Part shown: piece after piece, positions 12,636-25,121 of the stretch | How positions within the stretch are numbered: position 1 is the stretch's first letter | Layout: every line of letters begins with the position of its first letter | From: Mycteria americana | Lineage: Eukaryota; Chordata; Aves; Ciconiiformes; Ciconiidae | Reading direction: 5' to 3' | DNA length: 64,000 nucleotides | Assembly (NCBI RefSeq): GCF_035582795.1 | Contig: NC_134365.1 | Span: 221,853,887-221,917,886 of the forward strand | Translations under genes and position numbers: made by a program | Notes under the pieces: generated by a model | The model's database searches: none | The model's input: the letters and a program-made list of their open reading frames with translations, nothing else | Told to the model about the DNA's origin: nothing

Positions 12636-12992
12636 CTGGGTGGGCATCGTTGGGTGGGCATCACTGGGTGGGCATCAGTGGGTGGGCATCGTTGGGTGGG
12701 CATCGTTGGGTGGGCATCACTGGGTGGGCATCAGTGGGTGGGCATTGTTGGGTGGGCATCGTTGGGTGGGCATCGTTGGGTGGGCATCACTGGGTGGGCA
12801 TCGCTGGGTGGGCATCGTTGGGTGGGCATCAGTGGGTGGGCATCGTTGGGTGGGCATCGTTGGGCGGGCATCGTTGGGCGGGCATCAGTGGGTGGGCATC
12901 GTTGGGTGGGCATCGTTGGGTGGGTATTGTTGGGTGGGTATTGTTGGGTGGGCATCGCTGGGTGGGCATCGCTGGGTGGGCATCGCTGGGTA
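12636..12992. repeat. 14-bp minisatellite (GGTGGGCATCGTTG), about 25 copies
   Basis: An uninterrupted tandem array of a 14-base unit, with the last four bases varying (GTTG, ACTG, AGTG, GCTG). It is G-rich on plus. The unit is not a multiple of three, so long Gly/Trp/His frames appear in all three plus frames. They are not genes. Confidence 0.97.
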
Positions 12993-13000
12993 GCCCCTCC

Positions 13001-16000
13001 ACCATGTGGGGAGCAGGAGGGAAGTGCCTGGGCGAGGTGGTGCGGGTGCTGGCTGCGGTGGCCCGTCCCCTCCCATGCTTTTGATGCCCCCTGGTCTAGC
13101 GGGGTTGCTGCAGGGCAGGGACTTCAGGTCTCTGGTCCAACCTCCTGCTCAAAGGTGGGTCAGGCCAGGGCTTCATCTGGTCCATCTCCAAGGATGGAGA
13201 CCACACGACCTCTTCGGGCCATCCGCTACTCATCGGTGGAAAGGTTTCTCCGTATTCCCAGTGTGAACATCTGTGCTTGCTGTGGGCACCCACCTCAGCT
13301 GCTCCGTGGGTTGCTCAACAGCCCCCAGCCCACGTTAGGACCCCGTCATTAGGAACGCAGCACCCTCCAAGCCCTCCAACACCCGACCAGCTCCGAGGCC
13401 ACCTCCACCTCCTCTGCACGCTGCCCTGTGCCCACTGAGGTCCCGTGGGGCTCAGACCCCCACGGAGCTGGTGCTGAGCCTGGCTGTTGGAGCTCAGTGG
13501 GGTGGGCACCGCAAAGGCAGACAGGGACGTTAGACCTGGACCGTGGTGAAGGAGCGAGGCCCCGGTGATGGCCAGTGAGATCCACCAAGAAACCTTCTCC
13601 AGGCGCATCCAAAGGGTGCACCTTACCCCGAGGAGGGAGAGGGTCCCGGGAGGGTCCAACACGGCGTCTCCTACAAACCCCTCTTGTTTCTCCGCGCGAT
13701 TCCGCGTTAGATGCAACAAACGCCCTTTTGACGGAGTTCATGGCAATGCCCGCTCTTGGCGCTGACACGGGCCGTATATCTTTATTTGTTGTCAGGAAGA
13801 CGAAGCACTGCCGGTGTTTCAAAGGCATCGTTACAGTTACGTGCCCTCGTACCAATATTTGTGGTGTGAATATGAAACAAGCCTTGCTTTCGACTTCTGC
13901 GGAGCCTCCTTAGCTACAGGATTGAATTTTCTGAGCTCTGAATAGCCGTGCATTGTCCTCGAGTGCTCATTGTGCAGGATACCAATTCCACCGCTAATGT
14001 AGATGTATTTGCAGATACAAAGCAATTTGCTCTGCAGATACTTTCCCTACAAAAGGGCTCGGCATCGCTGCCGCCCCGCGCTCAGAGCTGCGGGCTTCCA
14101 GAGAGCAATTTGCTCCCTTGCTGTGCATGCAAGCTTTGCTTCTTCCAGAAATACCCCGGCAGCTCAGCCCAGCATCCCGGGATAATCCCGGGGACCGAGC
14201 CACGCTCTTACTTTCCTACTTGCAGGGTTTCCTTACGGCCGTCTCTCGAGCATCCCTCTGTGTGCATCCACCGCCCCGTGCACCCCGAATAAATGCCGGG
14301 CAGCCACGGCCGGGCAGGGAGGAGGTGAGGGCTGAATGCTGGGCGCTGCTGCTGCAGGGTGCTGGGGGTGCTGGGGGTGCTGGGGGCGAGGGACAGTCCC
14401 CACGGGCAGGAGAGCAGAGCATCGGGCTTGGCAGCTCCATGCAGGTCCGTTTGCAGCCCCAGCTTTTGCTCCTGCACCGAAACGCATCCCCTTCTGCAAG
14501 CCTCCAGCCTGCTCACCTGAGCCCGGGGAGAAAGCCGGGGCAAGCGCTAGCCGCGACGTGCCTCCCCCACAGCCCCCAGCAGATCCTCTTGCCCCAACAT
14601 CGGCTTTTTTGTGGCCTGAGCCCCCAGCCAGGGCAAGAGGGAGGAATTTGGGGAAGCCCCAGTGCCTTTGCATGATGTGCGTGAGAGCCCTGCACGGCCC
14701 AGCCGCCCGCCCGGGACGGATGCGGCCCCACGGGACGCGGCCAATATTGTCGGTATTGCCACCGGAGGAAGCCCTGGTCCTGTCGCACCCGTAGAAATAT
14801 CGAGAAAGTTCAATTTCAGCAAGTTGTCTGTTTTTTTCCCCCTCTCTGATTTTTGCACCATTTTCCCCAGCACGCTGGAAAACCCGAGGAGTCTTTCAGG
14901 GAGGGAAGAAAATGGTGAAAGGGAGAAAAACTTCTCCATTTTCACTGACATTTATCCTGGGAAGGGAAAAAGAACAGAAAACAACACCCAGAGGAACCCG
15001 GAGCCTTGTTTTTATCGCAAGGTCGGTACAAGCTGTTCTCAAAAAAAAAAAAAAAAAAAAAAAAAAGACAGAAATCCTCAATGATCGGGAAAATGATTTC
15101 CCACGGCTGCAGGTACAACAGCTCTGCCGTGGCGTGGGCAGAGCGGGGTATTTTGGGGCTCCCCCAGGTATTTTGGGGCTCCCGAGGAGCTGTTGGGAGG
15201 TAGCGTGGGGGCTGCGGGGGTGCAGCATCCCGCCCCGTCCCCGTCCCCGTCCCCGCGCCGGGGAAGGTGCTGCAGGGAGAGGTGGGATGCGGCGCAGGCT
15301 CTCGCCGGTGCTCACCCACCCCATCCCATGCCGAAGCCGGTTGCCTTTCCCAAAAGCAACCGGGAACAAAGAGGGATGGAGGGGATGCTTCGGGGGGGGG
15401 CTCAGCATCCCCTGCCCCATCAGCACGGGGGCAACCGGAGCAGCGCGGCGGCCGGCAGCCGAGGAAGCGGCTGGTGAAAAGATCCTGTGACCAGATTAGG
15501 GAAGGGAAATGAAACCCCGAGTCGCGGGGAGAGGCGATCTGCTCGCCGGCTCACACCGAGGAAGGACAAGGCGTTGGTGGGAGCGTCCCTGGGGGGGCCC
15601 GATCAGCGCCCCGCTCACGGCCAGCAGCCCCGTTCCCCTCCCAGCAACCCCTGGGTAAATACCCCGCCTTTATTTTATTTTTTTTTCCCCATTTTTTCCT
15701 GTCATTCTGTTCCCCGGCAGCAGGAATGAGAGCAGATGGCCACGCTCGCTTGGCCACCCAGAATCGCCATTGCATTTGCCACCCCCCGCCCTCGGCCGCG
15801 TCCCGGTTCGGCGCCGCTTGCCAGGACGGTGCCGGGGCTCTGCGGCCGTGGGGGTGGGACAGTGGGACAGCCCCCGGCCACGGTGCTGGGATCCGGCCGG
15901 CTTGGCTGGGGATGGAGAGCCCCAAAAGGCCCGGGAAGGGGCTCGGGCAGCCCGGAGGGGGCAAGGACTTTCCCTGGCTTTGTGAAAGTGGTTTGGAGCG

Positions 16001-16003
16001 GGC
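13001..16003. other. Intergenic DNA, no gene seen
   Basis: Contains a probable degenerate CR1 piece near 13.1-13.3 kb, a less GC-rich stretch at 13.65-14.1 kb, and a run of 26 A at 15,041-15,066 with no coding remnant in front of it. A duplicated GTATTTTGGGGCTCCC lies near 15,150-15,185. Nothing coding can be supported. Confidence 0.6.
13118..13300 (-). mobile_element. Degenerate CR1 fragment
   Basis: GTCCAACCTCCTGCTCAAAG is followed about 40 bases later by ATCTCCAAGGATGGAGACCA and CGACCTCTTCGGGC. This is the order found in reverse-complement CR1 3' regions. The octamer tail is lost and the copy is old. Confidence 0.6.
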
Positions 16004-16562
16004 AGGGGAAGGGGAAGGGGAAGGGGAAGGGGAAGGAAGGGGAAGGAAGGGGAAAGAAGGGGAAGGGAGAAGGGGAAAGAAGGGGAAGGGGAAGGGGAAA
16101 CAAGGGGCAGGGAGAAGGGGAAACAAGGGGAAGAGGAAGGAGAAGGGAAGGGGAAGGGGAAAGAAGGGGAAAGGGAAGGATGGGGAAGGGGAAGGGGAAA
16201 GAAGGGGAAGGTAGAAGGGGAAAGAAGAGGAAGGGGAAGGGGAAGGGGAAGGGGAAGGGGAAGGGGATTGAAAGGGGAAGGGGAAAGGGAAAGATGGGGA
16301 AGGGGATTGAAAGGGGAAGGGGAAAAGGAAAGATGGGGAAGGGGAAGGGGAAAGAAGGGGAAGGTAGAAGGGGAAAGAAGAGGAAGGGGAAGAGGAAGGG
16401 GAAGGGGAAGGGGAAGGGGAAGGGGAAGGGGAAGGGGAAGGGGAAGGGGATTGAAAGGGGAAGGGGAAAGGGAAAGATGGGGAAGGGGAAAGAAGGGGAA
16501 GGTAGAAGGGGAAAGAAGAGGAAGGGGAAGAGGAAGGGGAAGGGGAAGGGGAAGGGGAAGGG
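16004..16562. repeat. Homopurine hexamer array (GGGGAA)n
   Basis: About 560 bases are nearly pure purine on plus, based on GGGGAA with a few T or C interruptions that recur (GGGGATTGAAA, GGTAGAAGG, GATGGGG). The recurring interruptions show that larger blocks of about 90-160 bases were duplicated. Such tracts can form triplex DNA. Long Gly/Lys/Arg frames here are artefacts. Confidence 0.96.
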
Positions 16563-18797
16563 CTCTGAGTCAGCCGCCTTCTCCAGGGCGGTTTCACACC
16601 AGCGCAGGCTGCAGGCTGGTCCCGGCAGCTCCCGCCGCAGCTCCCCTTGCGTGACGGGGCCAGCAGAAGGGCAGCGGGGCCCGGGGCCGCATCCGACGCT
16701 TGTCATGGAACCTGCCCTCGGCCTCTCCCGCCATCCTCTGCCCGGTCGCATCCGTCAGCCGGGGTGCGGGGAGGGGACAGGGACCCGCCGGCTTCATCGC
16801 ACCGAGGACTTCACACGGGTGCCCTTGCCCAGCACCGACTCGGGGAGACAAGGCGCTCGTGGCCGGCGAGGGGCCGGGGGGACCCTCTGCCCCCGCTTTC
16901 CAACCTCCATCTTCCTCGCCCAGCAAACGCTTCCCACGTCCCGTGCTCTGACGTGTCCCCCGAGACCGAGGTCTGGAGCAAAATCCCCCCGTGGTGCCGA
17001 TTCCCCGGGCGGCAGCATCCGTCCCCGGGCTGTGCCGCGGGGGTGACGCCCACCGTACAGGCGGTGGGAAACGGGAATTTAAGCAGGGCTGCAGGGTCAG
17101 ACCTGGAGAGACCCGGCCTGGCCGTGGGAATCGTTGGGAACCATGGGGTTGCCCACAGGGTGCTCCCAGCCTCCTCCCGGGACGCTCCCACCGTCCCATG
17201 GACCCCAGCTCTGTCCCCCGCCACCGGTTCCCCACCCTGAAGCTGTTTGAGGTTCTGGAGATCCCTGTTGCTGCCCCTGACCCCTTCCCGGCTCTCACGT
17301 GGCCGCCCGTGGCGGGGAGCAGGGGGGCACCCGGTCCTGGGGTGGCACTGGGGTGCGGGCTGAGCCCAGGGGTCCCAAATCCCTCCTGCCCATCACCCAG
17401 AGGCGGGGGTCCCTCCCCTGGTTTGGGGGTGGCGGAGGGGGGGCTATTCCTCTCCACCCAACACCCCCTGCCCCCAGGGTGGGGTGCAGATGAGGCTGGG
17501 AAGGGCTGGGGACGGGGACCGGGGACACAGGCAGAGCAGAATGGGGCTCGGTGCCCCCGGGAAGGGGCGTCCCAGCAGCGTGCACCCCGACAATGCTGGG
17601 GCAGCCGAGAGGAGGTGTCCCTGCACCCTCAGTGTCCCCTCAGCATGTCCCTGGGTGCAGCCAGCGTGCGGGATGGGACCGTGAGCTTCTCCCTCCCCAC
17701 GGCCCCATCCATGCACTGGGAAAAAAAAAAAAACCCCAAGGGCTAAAAAGCACGACGGGCGGCTGCTGGGGAAAAAAAATAAAAAAAAATCAAATTATAT
17801 ACCCCCCCCCTTGCCCAGCCAGACACGGGGCCGTGGAAATTAGCGGCGTTGCTGCCCGCCTCCTTCACGGGCGGGTTGGCTCCCACAAAAGGGAGCAGAG
17901 AGGGATTAACCGTGCAGAAGGCAGTAATGGATTGCACAAAATCAATGCCAGGCGGTGGCGGGGGCTTTTGTTGGGCGACGATTAGGCGACGTGCTACACG
18001 CAGCCGTGCAAATAATCGTCTTGTCGTCGAACGAGCCCCGGGGGAGCGCGGGGTCGGTGGCACCCACGCGCTCGGGCATGGGTTTGCCCGCTGTCCCCCG
18101 CCCCGGCCAGGTCACCCTCTGCGCCGGGGACTCCCCGTCCCGGCAGCGGGGATGGGGGGGGTCCCGTGGGACAGGGGCTGCCTTTGGGATGGTCCTCGGG
18201 GGGCCGTGGAAGGGATAACACCCGTGGCGTGGGGTTTGGGACATCCATAGCTGGGGTCAGCCCTTCGCTTCAGCGGGGTCTGGGAAACGTCCCCTCCGGC
18301 TCCTGCTCCCCCCGGCAGCGTCCCCAGCCCTGAAGCGATCCCAAGTGAGCGCTGAGCCGGGGAACCCGCTCGCTCCCCCACATCGTCCCCCTGAAGCCAC
18401 CCAGAGCATCCCCGAGGGACGGCACGAGGCACCGAAAGCCGCTTTCCAAGGGTCTGCTTTCCAATCCATCTGCCTCGAACCACGGCCCGCGAGCGGGGAG
18501 GAGAGAGCTCGAGCCCCCATGGGGCGACAGAGCCGTGTCCCCTGGGTGACAGCCCCGCTCCCTGCCGTGCTCCGGGGCTTATTGCGGTGGGGAAAAGCAG
18601 GGCTGAGGTTTCCAGGGGTGGCGGGAGGACTCTGCGACCGTCGGGGATGCAGAAGGGACCTGTAGCCCTGCAGCACCCCTGGAGCATCCCTGCCGGGGTG
18701 GTGGCTCAGCTCTGCTCCCCGTGCTGCAAACCAGCTCGCAGCCCGCTCTTCCCAGCAGGTTAAGGCAGGGAAATCCCTGTGGAAGCAGTCAGGGTCA
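16563..18797. other. Intergenic DNA, no gene seen
   Basis: GC-rich sequence with many overlapping open frames on both strands, none resembling a known protein and none with convincing splice structure. A-rich runs lie at 17,721-17,733 and 17,770-17,790. No clear repeat family was recognised. Confidence 0.55.
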
Positions 18798-19345
18798 CAT
18801 AGAATCACGGAATCACGGAAGGGTTTGGGCTGGCAGGGACCTTTAGAGGTCACCCAGTCCAACCCCCTGCCATGGGCAGGGCCATCTTCAACCAGAGCAG
18901 GTTGCTCAGAGCCCCGGCCAACCTGGCCTTGGATGTGTCCAGGGGTGGGGCAGCCACCACCTCTCCGGGCAACCTGGGCCAGCGTCTCACCACCCTCAGC
19001 TAAGACATTTCTTCCTTAGACCCAGTCTCAATCTCCCCTCTTTCAGTTTAAAACCATCACCCCGTGTCCTGTCGCTACGGGCCCTGCTAAAAAGTCTGTC
19101 CCCATCTTTCGTATCAGCCCCCTTTGTATCTCGAAGGGACGCAAGGTCTCCCCGCAGCCGTCTCTTCTCCAGGCTGAACACCCCCAGCTCTCCCAGCCTT
19201 TCTCCACAGCAGAGCCGTTCCAGCCCTCCGACCATTTTCGTGCCCTCCCCTGGACCCGCTCCCACGGCTCCGTGTCCTTCCTGCGCTGAGGACCCCCGAG
19301 CTGGCGGCAGCCCTGCAGGGGGGTCTCACCGGAGCCCCGGGCTGC
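18798..19345 (-). mobile_element. CR1 LINE fragment, about 550 bp
   Basis: This is a long, well-preserved reverse-complement CR1 3' region. It has an octamer tail (AGAATCACGGAATCACGG), then GTCCAACCCCCTGCCATGGG, GGTTGCTCAGAGCCCCG, ACCACCTCTCCGGGCAACC, AAGTCTGTCCCCATCTTTC and CTTCTCCAGGCTGAACA. It is the largest transposon remnant in the window. Any frame over it is a relic of the 3' end of the reverse-transcriptase ORF or 3' UTR and is broken. Confidence 0.96.
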
Positions 19346-19607
19346 AACCACCACGCAGCCTGCACTGCTGGCCCTTCTTCCAGGGCGCGGAGCAGGGACG
19401 TGGACACACAGCGCATCCACGCCCAGCTCCTGCTCTGCACCCGCATGCACCGAGCCGGGGGCTATCGCTGCCGGGTTTCACATCACCCAGCAAATGGCGA
19501 CTCGGGGACGGGCACGCCGGGCTCTCTCCCCGTGGCTGGGAAGCCGTGCCGTAACGGTCCCTCCCCGGAGCGACGGGGATGTCGGCCGGGATAACCGGAT
19601 GTCGGTT

Positions 19608-19679
19608 TATGGTTGGACTCGATGATCTTAAAGGTCTTTTCCAACCTATACGGTTCTGTGATTCTGTGATTCTGTGATA
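19608..19679 (+). mobile_element. CR1 LINE 3' end, forward orientation
   Basis: GGTTGGACTCGATGATCTTA, AAGGTCTTTTCCAACC and a terminal (TTCTGTGA)n tail give the forward-strand CR1 terminus. It faces the 18.8-kb copy. Confidence 0.95.
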
Positions 19680-20008
19680 ACCCCGTCCCCTGGACGTCCA
19701 AGGCCGGGCACCGCATCCTGTGCCAGCGTGCCGGGGGCTCTGCCGGGGCACCCCCCTCCCGGCGTGCCTCCCCATTGCCAGCGCCTCATCCCTTGGGATG
19801 CCCAGCGGCGTCTCCCCAAGGTGGGTACCAACCCTCGGGGTCCGGGCACCGGGGTCGGCACCGGGCCTCAACGGAGTTTGCCGAGCGCCGCGGCAACAGG
19901 TGCCGGCGCGGCGTGAAGGTTGGTCACCGGCGGGACCGCGGGGACACGCGCCGTGGCACATGGGGCTGGCACGCTGCCGGCCCAGCAGCGGGCTGCCAGG
20001 GCTCGCAG

Positions 20009-20022
20009 GTAGCCATGGAAAC
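20009..20022. promoter_or_regulatory. RFX X-box-like site
   Basis: GTAGCCATGGAAAC differs at two positions from the palindromic RFX consensus GTTGCCATGGCAAC. No neighbouring promoter is evident, so a role is unproven. Confidence 0.3.
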
Positions 20023-20370
20023 CTCCCGGCAGGATGCTGCGCCGATAAATAGCCAATTTAAAGTGATTCTCCTCAAAGAGCTTTTTTTTAATATGTGTGT
20101 GAGCAAGTCCCACTGGTTTTTAAGGTTTTCCTCTTTTTTTTTTTTTTCTTCTTTTTTCTTTTATGTTGCGTTCAAGGCCTGAACGCTGCCGTGTGACGGT
20201 GACTCGCCACGCTTCTTTGTGTTAAAAGAGACGAAGCGGGTTTATCCTGGCGGCAGCAAATATGGAAGCGGGGTGAGTTTGTTCGGTGGGTGCTGGGCCG
20301 TGCACGGCCGCGTGGGCGCAGAGCTGCTTCTTTCCTGCGCGTTTATTTACCCACGCACGCTTGGAGACGT

Positions 20371-21032
20371 AAATGCGCGTGCATAAATAAATGTGTGTGC
20401 ACAAATACGTGCGTGTGCATATATAAATGCGCGTGCATACATAAATGTGTGTGCACAAATAAATGCGTGCGCACAAATAAACGCGTGTGCACAAATAAAT
20501 GCGTGTGCATAAATAAGTGCGTGTGCACATATAAATGCGTGTGCACAAATAGATGTGTGTGCATAAATAAACGCTTTTGCATAAATAAATGTGTGTGCAC
20601 AAATAAATGCTTGTGCATAAATAAACGCATGTGCATATATAAATGCGTGTGCACAAATAAATGCATGTGCATAAACGTGTGTGCACAAATAAATGCGTGT
20701 GCATATATAAATGTGTGTGCACAAATAAATGCGTGTGCATAAACGCGTGTGCACACATAAATGCGTGTGCATATATAAATGCGCGTGCACAAATAAATGC
20801 GTGTGCATAAATGCATGTGCATATATAAATGTGTGTGCACAAATAAATGCATGTGCATACATGCGTGTGCATAGATGCGTGTGCACAAATAAATGCATGT
20901 GCATAAATAAATGCGTGTGCACAAATAAATGCACGTGCATATTTAAATGCGTGTGCACAAATAAATGCACCTGCATACATACATGCGCGTGCATACATAC
21001 ATGCGCGTGCGTCCGTGTGCGTGTGCACGTGT
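20371..21032. repeat. 16/18-bp minisatellite (AAATAAATGCGTGTGCAC)
   Basis: A long array of 16- and 18-base units alternates an AT-rich AAATAAAT segment with GCGTGTGCAC. Cys/Lys/Asn and Cys/Thr/His frames on both strands are by-products. The GTGTGCAC part is alternating purine-pyrimidine. Confidence 0.96.
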
Positions 21033-23299
21033 TTGGATGCACGGGCACGCATCCCGCCTGTTTGCCGCTGCCCTCCCCGCCTGCACGGACTTGTGTGCAG
21101 ATCCCTGCAGGCCGCGTGGGCGCGAGCATCCCCGCAGCAGCGCGGGCACTCGTGCGCGCCCGCGCGCGTGCGTTAGGGCAGCGTTAGGGCTTCTCTGCGG
21201 CCCCAGGTCCTCCCGTTCCGTCCCTCCGGGCAGTCTCCCAGGCCGTGGAACAAGGGGAAAGGGGGATTTTCAAGTCCCGGTGACCCGCGGCCGCCGCAGA
21301 GGTGACCGCCACCCCAGAGCGGGGGCTCTGGCCCCAGCCAGGTGCCACCCGGGCTTCATTCTCCGTGGGCGGAGAAGCAGAGCCGTGCCTGCTCCTCTAA
21401 GGAGGCAAACCGGCTTTGGCTGCAGGAGCAACCCAGGGCCGCGCCGAGCCGGCAATGAGAGATATCTGTACGTCCCGCAGGGCACGCGTGTCCCCGGGCA
21501 TCCCGTCCCGCTGCCTTGGCACCGGTCCCGGCTCCGTGCCCAGCCCCGGACAGGGACGGAGCAGGGAATTCTCCAGGCTGACAGCCCAGCGGGATCACTG
21601 CGGGACAGCCGGGGCGGGAGGCCATGCTAACAGAGAGATTGAAAGCTCTGTTATTTTTAAATAAATGCAAATTGATGTCGGCTTAATGGAGAAAGACAAG
21701 CCCGGCTCTTCGCAGCGAGCGCAACGAAGGTGGGTGAAAAACAGCCCCGCGCCACTGCCGCCGGCGGGGCGAGGAGCCGGGGCCGTGTGCCGGCACAGCG
21801 GGGCTTTGGCAGCACCAAAGCCCCGTGTCCCTGGGGAGGGGGACTTCCCTCCTGTCTCCCTCCTTGCTCCCAAAAAGAGCACTGGCCTTGGGACGGGCCC
21901 TGGGCCACCCCACGGCACTGGGGGGGGAAGGTGTCGGGGGGGGGGGGGGTCCCTGCGACTGGGAAAATCCCAGTTTGGCTCCTGCCTCCGCCACCCACCA
22001 CCAGCTGGCCTTGGCCATGACTCCTTGCCAAGCCAAGGGCAGCCACCCCACCCAAACACCTCCTTCTCCATCCCCATGAGCTGCCCGGCCCCGAGCCCCC
22101 GACACCCACGACCGGCGCTCGGCCCCGAGCCCCACGGCACCGCCATTGCCCCACGGGGCTCGGGAGAGGTGGATCACCCCATCCCACGGGACCCCGGCAC
22201 CCTGCCCGCGGGTGGCATTTCCCCGGGCACAACCCGCCTCCGCACCCCCTTCTCCCCCGCGCCTGCTCGACATTTATTTAGTTATTTAAATTTCCTTTAT
22301 TTTTCCCTATTAAGGCAGGAGCAGCGAGTGGGCGGCTGCTGGGGAGGGAGGAGGGGAGCGCAGGGAGCGGGGGGAGCACGGGGATGGAGAAAAGGCTTCA
22401 AGCAGCGGGGTCCTTCCCCTGCCCCGTCACTTTATGATCTTAAAACCCTCCGAGCGGCTCTTCTCCCCCTTCTCCACGACTGGGAGCCCCTTCTCACCGC
22501 TCTGGCTGGGCTGGGAGCCAGCGGAGCTGCCAGGTGGGTGGGAGACACCGGACCGGGTCGGGGAGCGGAGCTGGCGGTTGTATTTTCAGAAGGTTTGCCC
22601 AAATCCTTCCCTAGCTTAAGCCCATTTTATGGATGGGTAAACTGAGAGCGGAGGGAGGTGGTGATCCTCCATCCCTGATCCCCCCTCGGTAGCATCCTGA
22701 GCGGGGAGGCAGCCCCATGCTCGGATAAAAAAAAAAACCAAACAGGGATGGGGAAAAGGCGGGAGGGAAAGAAAGGGGAAAAAAAATGTGAGAGCGCCTG
22801 AAAAAAGCCAGTGACAGTTTAATGGGGCTGCTGATGAAATAATGACTGTTTTAAAGTCTGCTGGAGTGTGGCTGCGCCTCTATTAAATCTGGGAGCTGCT
22901 AATCTGCTGAGTTCATTACCGCGGTGGGGGAAAGCAGCCGCTCGGCAGGACGCGGTGCCGGGGGCTGAGCTGCGTGGGTGCGGAACAAAGGTGGGGGGCA
23001 CGGCCGGCCTGGTGCGGGGGGACCCGTGGGGACAACCCGTATGGGTGCCATAGGATGGCCGCGGCATCATGCCGGGCAGCCGGCATTGCCCGGCTCCCTC
23101 TTAGGGGACCCGAGATGAGGAGGTGAACGGGGGGTGCCCCCCCTCTGCCAAGAGGCAGCAGCTCCCGTCTGGGTGCACAAAGTCCCCCCCGGTCCCGGCA
23201 CTCCCCGGGGACCTCCGGGGCCGTTTGGGAGCCCGGCCCGGCTGTGGCCCCCGAGCCGCTTCGCAACTGGGGGGTTCCCAGTGCTTTCTCACGAGGGAC
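21033..23299. other. Intergenic DNA, no gene seen
   Basis: GC-rich flanks surround an AT-richer core at about 22,260-22,320 and 22,720-22,910. A MIR-like phrase (CCCATTTTATGGATGGGTAAA) lies at 22,622-22,645. No open frame shows a recognisable domain. Confidence 0.55.
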
Positions 23300-23750
23300 T
23301 GGGCAGGCAGCACCCAAGCAGGCAGCACCCGAGCAGGCAGCACCCAGAGCAGGCAGCACCCTGGGCAGGCAGCACTCAGGGCAGGCAGCACCTGGAGCAG
23401 GCAGCATCCAGGGCAGGCAGCACCCTGGGCAGAGAGCACCCAGAGCAGGCAGCACCCACACCAGGCAGCACCCTGGGCAGACAGGACCCTGGCCAGGCAG
23501 CAACCAGGACAGGCAGCAGGCAGCACCCAGAGCAGGCAGCACCCTGGGCAGAGAGCAGCCAGGGCAGGCAGCACCCGAGCAGGCAGCACTCCAGACAGGC
23601 AGCACACTGGGCAGGCAGCAGCATGGGCAGGCAGCACTGCAGACAGGCAGTTCCCAGGGCAGGCAGCACCCAGGGCAGGCAGCTCCCAGTGCAGGCAGCA
23701 CCCAGAGCAGGCAGCACCCAGGGCAGGCAGCACCCAGGGCGGGCAGGCAG
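23300..23750. repeat. 15-bp minisatellite (GGGCAGGCAGCACCC), about 30 copies
   Basis: Tandem array of a 15-base unit with small variations (AGAGCAGGCAGCACC and similar). The unit is a multiple of three, so the frames in both directions stay open and give Ser/Thr/Gln-rich or Cys/Leu/Pro-rich pseudo-proteins. Confidence 0.96.
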
Positions 23751-25121
23751 TGCGTGCCTGCAGCCCTCGCACCTCCAGCCCAGGGCCCGTGGCAGGCGGC
23801 TGGGGCTGTTTCAGGAGGGGCCACGGCCACGGCCCAGCCCCGGGGAGCCGGCGCGGGTGCCGCGCAGAAAAGCCAATGCTGGGTGCAAATAGACCCGCAG
23901 GGGTGTATTTCATACACTCTGCTTACCGCGGGGCTGAGGGGTGCCCCGTGCCTCAGTTTCCCCCTCTGCAAAGGGATGAGCCCTCCGGGACTTGCCCTCT
24001 GCCAGCCGAGGGCAGAGGAAAGCCAGGGGCTGGCTTCCGGCCCCCCGAGCATCGTCCTTGGTGGCACGCAAGTTCCCGGCGCGTGCTCTGTGCCACCTCG
24101 GCAGTGACTCTCGCCTGGCATTTACCTAATCCACACATTTGGCACGCGAGATCACCGACGCTCCTGCCACCGCCAGACCGCGGGCGAGGGCAGGGATGCT
24201 GCCGGCTCTGCCACGTGCCGAAGGCTCCCGCACCCTGGGAAGAGGCACCGGGTTCCAGGCGGCGGCTGCAGAGGGGCTAGAAATCACCCTCACGTGCTGA
24301 AACCCTGCCGATGTCGGGACTTTATTAAGTTGTTTGTAAGTGACTCCGCAATTAATCACTTGTCTGTGCAAGGTATCACATGGCGCTCGCCTCCGCAGCT
24401 CTATATATAGCGGGGAGGTGTAGGTAGGCTCCATCCAGCCCGCTCTTGAGAGACAGGCTCTTGGCTGGGCTTCCTCCCATCGCAGGGCCGAGGCTGAGCA
24501 CGCACCAGCTCGGTGCAGCTGTGGGGCTGCTGCTGCACGGCGCCCTGGCCCCTCCGTGCCTTCTCTGGGCCCGGGGACGTTAGAGCAGGGGGTCCCCAAC
24601 GTCACTGCTGCAGCCCGGCAGCTCCTGCCTGCTCCCCGCTCCCCTCGGACGGTCCATCAGGAGCTCCCTCTCCATCCTGGAACCGGGACGGAGGTGAACG
24701 GAACCCCAAATCTCACGCTCGTGGGATCCGGGCCGCTACGGAAACCGCAGGGATCAGCCCCAGCCCAAGCCGCGGACGCGGCTCAGGGCTCGGAGCGTCT
24801 TCTCCGTGCGGCATCAGCCAGGCTGCAGCGCAGCCCCGGGGCGTGAGCCGCCCTCGGAGGGACGAGGCCAGCCCCGAGGAGCTACGCTGGGCTCCGCTCC
24901 CCTTTCTGGGTGCCGCGCTGCTGCCTCTCCCACCACGTGCAGCCCTCGAGGGCGGCGCGGACACCGAGGGCGTGCGCAAGCCCGTGGGCAGACGCCGAAC
25001 GCGCCTGCAAACGCCCCACGCGCGTGCCGCTGACAAGCGTGCGTGCAAACTGGGGCTGCGCAAGCACGTGCGGGCACCGAGGGCGTTGCAGAGGAGCACG
25101 GGCGCGGGCTGAGTGCACGCG
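23751..25121. other. Intergenic DNA, no gene seen
   Basis: Contains a probable MIR relic at 23,940-23,985 (GTGCCTCAGTTTCCCCCTCT), a palindromic CTATATATAG at about 24,400-24,409 (TATA or MEF2-like) and a CpG-rich segment at 24,840-25,110. I cannot support a gene. Confidence 0.5.

Larger units (their letters stand above)
19346..20370. other. Intergenic DNA between CR1 copies and the 20.4-kb array
   Basis: Holds a second, oppositely oriented CR1 end (19,608-19,679), an RFX-type X-box at 20,009-20,022 and a pyrimidine-rich T tract at 20,130-20,163. No coding sequence is supported. Confidence 0.6.

Noticed and set aside
15041-15066. A26 tract as the tail of a processed pseudogene
   Set aside because: No recognisable coding remnant upstream and no target-site duplication seen.
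15736-17046. 436-residue Gly/Lys-rich frame
   Set aside because: It comes from the homopurine array.
18798-19345. Open frames over the CR1 fragment as a host gene
   Set aside because: The sequence is a clear CR1 3' region; frames are transposon relics.
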